Assembly (NCBI GenBank): GCA_035605975.1
Contig: DATNGG010000075.1
Span: forward strand, 1-64,000
Length of the DNA: 64,000 nucleotides
Source of the DNA: CAIKMD01 sp035605975
GTDB taxonomy: Bacteria > Pseudomonadota > Alphaproteobacteria > ATCC43930 > CGMCC-115725
Direction: 5' to 3'
Made by a program: the position numbers and the translations under genes. This document shows, piece after piece, positions 60,219 to 64,000 of the stretch (within the stretch, counting starts at the first letter, position 1; each line of letters opens with the position of its first letter). The notes below the pieces were generated by a model, which worked only from the letters and a program-made list of their open reading frames with translations, searched no databases and was not told the DNA's origin.

Positions 60219-61181
60219 CTATTTCGCCGGCAGGAAAGCGTCGGTGTAGAGCTTCGTCATCTCGGGGGCATGATCGAGGAGCTTCATCTCGACAAAAGCC
60301 TCGCCCAGCGCCTTCAGCCCCTCGGCGTGGAAGCGGCCATCGGGCGAGAAGATTTTGATCACGTCATCATATTCCCGGTTCTCGACCTCGGGCGCGTAAT
60401 GCGTGTAGTTGCGGGTGATCGCGACCGTCTCGTCCTTGTGCCCGCGCATCCAGGCAATGGTCTCGAGCCAGGCCTTGACGAAGCCGCGCACCGCCTTGGG
60501 ATCGTCATGGATGATGCGGTTGGAGGCATAGAGCGCCTGGCCGACGAACTCATGCCCGAGCTCGAAATGCGACAGCACCAGCCTTCCGCGCTTCGCGAGC
60601 TCGAGCTGGTAGCCGAGCGCCGCGGGCGCCACCACCGCGTCGATCCGGTGCGTCGTCAGCAGCGCCGTCTCGTTGGCGACGTCGCTGCCGATCGGCACCA
60701 GGGTCGCATCGTCCGGCGCCCAGCCATGCTGACGCATATAGCGGCGCATCAGCCATTCGGTGAAGGAGCCGGCCGTCGTCACGCCGATATGCTTGTGCTT
60801 CAGGTCCTCGGCGCTGCGCGCGGGGGAATCGAACGGCACGAGAATGCCGAGCGTCGCGCCGCGCCCGGCAACCGCCACCGCATGTTCGGGCGCGCCCTTG
60901 GCGATGAACGCCATGTCGGTGCCGGCCGAAACCGCGAGATCGATCCCGCCCGCGACAAAGGCCTGCTGCAGCTTGGCACCGCCGCCGAAATCCGTGACTT
61001 CGAGATCGAGGCCCTCTTTGGCGAAAAATCCCTTCTCGATGCCGATGCGCAGCGGCAGGAAAGTGAAATTGCGCCCGGATGGCGTTCCGGCGTGGATCGT
61101 CTCCGCCGCGGCCGCACCGGATAGAGCGAGAGCGGCGGCGAATCCCAGCGCCAGAGCGCGCGCGACGAGAACCTGCTGCAT
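60219..61181 (-). CDS. NMT1/SsuA-like solute-binding protein (transporter-linked)
   Basis: 320 residues with a signal peptide (ALALGFAAALALSGAAAAE). Related to the four tandem proteins: FTFLPLRIGIEKGFFAKEGLDLEVTDFGGGAKLQQAF and HIGVTTAGSFTEWLMRRYM align well with their core, and the C-terminus also ends FLPAK. It lies 113 bases downstream of a permease gene of the same strand, so it probably belongs to the transporter that follows. It differs by a pocket region with FELGHEFVGQALYASNRII. Confidence 0.88.
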   Translation of the reverse strand: MQQVLVARALALGFAAALALSGAAAAETIHAGTPSGRNFTFLPLRIGIEKGFFAKEGLDLEVTDFGGGAKLQQAFVAGGIDLAVSAGTDMAFIAKGAPEHAVAVAGRGATLGILVPFDSPARSAEDLKHKHIGVTTAGSFTEWLMRRYMRQHGWAPDDATLVPIGSDVANETALLTTHRIDAVVAPAALGYQLELAKRGRLVLSHFELGHEFVGQALYASNRIIHDDPKAVRGFVKAWLETIAWMRGHKDETVAITRNYTHYAPEVENREYDDVIKIFSPDGRFHAEGLKALGEAFVEMKLLDHAPEMTKLYTDAFLPAK

Positions 61182-61294
61182 TGCGTTTCCTCCCTTGAGG
61201 CGCCGCCGAAACGAACCCGGTCGGCGCGTGGCCGCAACGCCGCTGCGCCGGCCGCTCTGCGGCCTGCACGGCGGCTTGGGCCCGGCTTGCCGCT

Positions 61295-62062
61295 TCAGCC
61301 GTTATGCCAGCGGCTGAAGCGCCTCTCGCCCATGCGGCAGATTTCGTTGAGCGTCACCGCGATCGCCGCGAGAACGGCGATCAGCGCGAAGAGATCGGGC
61401 GGCGCGAAGCTCTCGGCGAAGAGCCGCGTGTAGAAGCCGATGCCGGCGGTCGAGACATAGAGCTCGGCCAGCAGCACGCCGAGCAGCACCAGCGTCATGC
61501 CCAAGCGCATCCCGGTGAAGAAGCTCGGGATCATATGCGGGAAGACGATCGAGGTGAAAATCTGCCAGCGATTGGCGCCCATCGAGCGGGCGGCGGTGAG
61601 CAGGCTCGGGCGGAGGTTCTGCACGCCGCCGACCGTCGTCACGATCACCGGGAAAATCCCATGGCTCAGGCCGAAGGCGATTTTCGCCGCCGGACCGATG
61701 CCGAAGGAGAGGATGAAGAGCGGCAGCACGGTCGCCTGCGGGATCGAATAGAGCAGCAGGATGACCGGCAGGATCGCCTTTTTGGTGAAGCCCTGCAAGC
61801 CGACGATCAGCCCGATCGTCATGCCGAAGCTCACCGACAGGACGAAGGCGACGAAGACCTCGTAGATCGTGACCCAAATCGCGTGGATGATTTTCGGGTC
61901 GGAGAAAATACGCGGGAGCGCCACCACCGCCTGCGAAGGCGGGCAGAGGAAGAGCGGGTCGGCATAAAGCCGCGCGCCGACTTCCCAAATCACCAGCAGG
62001 GCAATGATCACGACGAGCCGGGCCATTCCCGGCGACATGATCGGTCCGCGGCGCCCGTTCAT
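61295..62062 (-). CDS. NitT/TauT-type permease A
   Basis: 255 residues from the ATG at 62062, overlapping the stop of permease B (ATGA). About six membrane segments; EAA-like loop in LLTAARSMGANRWQIFTSIVFPHMIPSFFTG. Typical start GMARLVVIIALLVIWEVGARLYADP. Two different permeases in one operon suggest a heterodimeric channel, less common than homodimers in this family. Confidence 0.9.
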   Translation of the reverse strand: MNGRRGPIMSPGMARLVVIIALLVIWEVGARLYADPLFLCPPSQAVVALPRIFSDPKIIHAIWVTIYEVFVAFVLSVSFGMTIGLIVGLQGFTKKAILPVILLLYSIPQATVLPLFILSFGIGPAAKIAFGLSHGIFPVIVTTVGGVQNLRPSLLTAARSMGANRWQIFTSIVFPHMIPSFFTGMRLGMTLVLLGVLLAELYVSTAGIGFYTRLFAESFAPPDLFALIAVLAAIAVTLNEICRMGERRFSRWHNG

Positions 62063-62820
62063 TGCATCCCCCTGCGGCCGCGGGCCTCGGCGAAGGTGAC
62101 GATGACATTGATGACGATCGCAATCAGCACCGCGAACAGGATATTGCTGAACATGCGCGAGGTTTCCATGTTCTCGGCCAGCGAGACGATGCGATGACCG
62201 AGCCCCGCCAGCGAGGAAATGGTCTCGCCGCCGAGGATCGACAGGAACGCGACGATGCAGCCGATCCGCAGCCCGGTGAGCACGACGGGAAAAGCCGCCG
62301 GCAGCATCACCGACCAGAAGAGCTGAAAGTCGGATGCGCCCATCGAGCGCGCCGCGGTGATATAGGCCTTGTCGACATAGGCGAGGCCCGCGATCGTGTT
62401 GAGCACGATCGGGAAGAACGCGATGGTGGTGCCGATGGCGATTTTCGAGCCCGGCCCCAAGCCGAAGAACAAGAGGTAGAGCGGGAAGAGCAGAATGGCC
62501 GGAATCGAATAGAGGCCGGCGAGCAGCGGATCGAAGACGCGGACCGCATAGCCCGACCGGCTGATGAGATAGCCGAGGGTGCAGCCGCTGACCGAGGCAA
62601 GGAGCACCGCGGTGACCCATTCGCGCACGGTCACCAGCAGATCCGGCCAGATGCTGTCGGCGGTGAAAAGCACCCAGAAGCCCTCGAACACCGGAATCGG
62701 CGGGGGCAGCAGAAGATGGTTGATGCCGCCCGGCAAGGTCGCCCAATACCAAGCGCCCAGAACGGCGACGAGAATGCCGAGCTGTACCAGATGGGCGGCG
62801 AGACGCGATGGTTTCTTCAT
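62059..62820 (-). CDS. NitT/TauT-type permease B
   Basis: 253 residues. About six membrane segments; EAA-like loop in YITAARSMGASDFQLFWSVMLPAAFPVVLTG. Shares LPLYLLFFGLGPGSKIA-type and periplasmic GGETISSLAGLGHRI segments with family members but is clearly distinct from permease A. Its ATG at 62820 overlaps the ATPase stop (ATGA at 62817-62820), so ATPase, permease B and permease A are translated in a coupled series. Confidence 0.9.
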   Translation of the reverse strand: MKKPSRLAAHLVQLGILVAVLGAWYWATLPGGINHLLLPPPIPVFEGFWVLFTADSIWPDLLVTVREWVTAVLLASVSGCTLGYLISRSGYAVRVFDPLLAGLYSIPAILLFPLYLLFFGLGPGSKIAIGTTIAFFPIVLNTIAGLAYVDKAYITAARSMGASDFQLFWSVMLPAAFPVVLTGLRIGCIVAFLSILGGETISSLAGLGHRIVSLAENMETSRMFSNILFAVLIAIVINVIVTFAEARGRRGMQ

Positions 62821-63638
62821 GCGCCCTCCCTCACCTCGCCTCGCTCGATCATCGTCTTGCGAATCTCTTCGTGCAGCAGCTCATAGAGCTCGTTGCGCAA
62901 GCCGTTGAGCTTGCTCGAGGTCATGAAATTGCTTTTGCGCGGATGGCCTTCCTCGACATGGATCAGCTTCTTCAGCCGGCCGGGCCGGGCCGTCAGCACC
63001 GCCACCCGATCGGCCAGGAAGACCGCCTCGGCGAGGCTGTGCGTGACGAAGACGATGGTCTTGCCGGTCTGCGCCAGCAGCACCGAGAGGTCCTCGCCGA
63101 GCACCATGCGGGTCTGCTCGTCCAGCGCGGCAAAGGGCTCGTCCATCAGCAGGATCTCGGTCTTGAGGCCCAGCGCGCGGGCGAGCTGGACGCGCTGTTT
63201 CATGCCGCCCGAGAGCTGGCCCGGATAATGGTCGCAGAAATCCGCCAGCCCCACCGCCCGGAGCGACTGGAGCGCGCGCTCCTGGCGCTCGGATTTGGCG
63301 ACGCCCTGGAAGGCCATGCCGAGCTTCACATTGTCGATGACGGTGCGCCACGGGAAGAGCGTGTTCTCCTGGAACACGAACGCGACCTTTTGCGGCGAGG
63401 GCCCGCGCACGACATGGCCGTCGATCGTCACCTGTCCCGTGGTCGGCGACGCCAGCCCGCCGATGATGTTGAGCAGCGTGCTCTTGCCGCAGCCCGAGGG
63501 GCCGATGAGGCAGAGCAGCTCGCCGCGCGCGATATCGAGCGAAGCGCTCTCCAGCGCCACCACCCGGCGCGGATCGCCCTCCGCACCGAAGGCCTGGCTG
63601 ACGCTATCGACTCGAATGACCGCTTCCGCGCCGCTCAC
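62817..63638 (-). CDS. NitT/TauT-type ABC transporter ATPase
   Basis: 273 residues from GTG 63638, with GAGGAG about seven bases upstream; the upstream frame runs into the next binding-protein gene. Walker A GPSGCGKST, signature LSGGMKQRV, Walker B ILLMDEPFAALDE, switch His in VTHSLAEAVFLADRV. It energises permeases A and B. It starts 25 bases after the binding-protein gene at the window edge, so the operon order is binding protein, ATPase, permease B, permease A, binding protein. Confidence 0.92.
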   Translation of the reverse strand: MSGAEAVIRVDSVSQAFGAEGDPRRVVALESASLDIARGELLCLIGPSGCGKSTLLNIIGGLASPTTGQVTIDGHVVRGPSPQKVAFVFQENTLFPWRTVIDNVKLGMAFQGVAKSERQERALQSLRAVGLADFCDHYPGQLSGGMKQRVQLARALGLKTEILLMDEPFAALDEQTRMVLGEDLSVLLAQTGKTIVFVTHSLAEAVFLADRVAVLTARPGRLKKLIHVEEGHPRKSNFMTSSKLNGLRNELYELLHEEIRKTMIERGEVREGA

Positions 63639-63663
63639 TTCGCACTCCTCTTCGATCTCGATC

Positions 63664-63999
63664 TCACTTTGCACCCGGCAGAAATTTTTCGGTGTAGAGC
63701 TTCGACATGTCCGGCTCGGCCGGAAGCTGCTTGGTCTCGACGAAGGACCGCGCGAGCACGGCCAAGCCCTTGGGATCGAACTTGCCGGTATCGGAGAGGC
63801 TCGGCATGACCTCGTCATAGGCGCTCGCCGCGATGGCCAGCGGCTGGTGCATCACGGGCGCGGCGAGCTTCACGGTCTCGTCCTTGTTCTTGCGCATCCA
63901 GGCGACGGTCTCGAACCAGCCGGCGAGAAACGCGCGGATTTGATCGGGATGCGCGGCGATGATCTTGTTGGTGGCAAAGGTGACGTGATTGATGAATTC
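63664..63999 (-). CDS. Solute-binding protein, N-terminus outside window
   Basis: Only the last 111 or so codons are present; the start lies beyond 64000. The visible part aligns with the C-terminal halves of the tandem binding proteins: NHVTFATNKIIAAHPDQIRAFLAGW, TVAWMRKNKDETVKL, and the ending LYTEKFLPGAK. It belongs with the ATPase and permeases that follow. It is the sixth protein of this paralogous group in the window and the second linked to the same transporter. Confidence 0.85.
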   Translation of the reverse strand, partial: EFINHVTFATNKIIAAHPDQIRAFLAGWFETVAWMRKNKDETVKLAAPVMHQPLAIAASAYDEVMPSLSDTGKFDPKGLAVLARSFVETKQLPAEPDMSKLYTEKFLPGAK

Positions 64000-64000
64000 C

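Noticed and set aside
1..64000. tRNA, rRNA, integrase, transposase or phage structural genes
   Set aside because: I looked for T-loop signatures, transposase and integrase motifs and head/tail genes and found none that could be supported.

Overview
This is a GC-rich alphaproteobacterial chromosome segment. A Hyphomicrobiales- or Rhodospirillales-like organism is likely. The evidence is the cycM / kdsB-pheA neighbourhood, a yejABEF locus, a HisN-type histidinol phosphatase, and many catabolic genes with NitT/TauT-type and TctC-type solute-binding proteins. I see no rRNA, tRNA, CRISPR array, intact insertion sequence or transcription-factor gene.

Positions 1-20600 are mostly housekeeping. They hold a Sel1-repeat protein, nudC, a probable HNH nuclease toxin with a DUF2019-like immunity partner behind a textbook sigma70 promoter, and pheA-kdsB divergent from cycM-hisN. 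Next comes yejABE, then a four-helix-bundle gene in an inverted-repeat cassette that separates yejE from yejF. After that are terC, two small membrane proteins, a leucyl aminopeptidase, a GST, a tandem glycine riboswitch in front of malate synthase, and an orphan family-5 solute-binding protein.

Positions 20600-37300 are catabolic. An amidase, two cupins, a TctC-type binding protein, an alpha/beta hydrolase and an isochorismatase-like hydrolase come first. A long minus-strand gene string follows (35351 down to 26345): molybdenum hydroxylase subunits M-S-L, a NitT/TauT-type ABC transporter, an ACMSD-like amidohydrolase and a UbiD-family decarboxylase. It reads as one import-hydroxylate-decarboxylate pathway for an aromatic or N-heterocyclic acid. 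An FAD monooxygenase and a flavin-binding split-barrel protein close the region.

Positions 37300-52700 hold the most unusual locus. Five paralogous metal-dependent amidohydrolases lie in a minus-strand array with a Rieske ferredoxin, a small helical protein, a TauD-like dioxygenase and a ThDP enzyme. Four paralogous solute-binding proteins stand head to tail on the plus strand, divergent from them and with no adjacent permease. The array shows patchy near-identity that suggests gene conversion. It is interrupted by a DUF347 membrane protein and what looks like a TolC-family remnant.

Positions 52700-64000 continue the catabolic theme. They hold a RibD/DHFR-like protein, two MmgE/PrpD proteins, a gentisate-dioxygenase-like bicupin next to an FAD monooxygenase, a zinc-less MDR oxidoreductase, and a second NitT/TauT-type transporter (two permeases, one ATPase) flanked by two more binding proteins. 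The last of these runs off the window. Together 37300-64000 looks like a specialised carboxylate or aromatic-acid scavenging island of unknown substrate.
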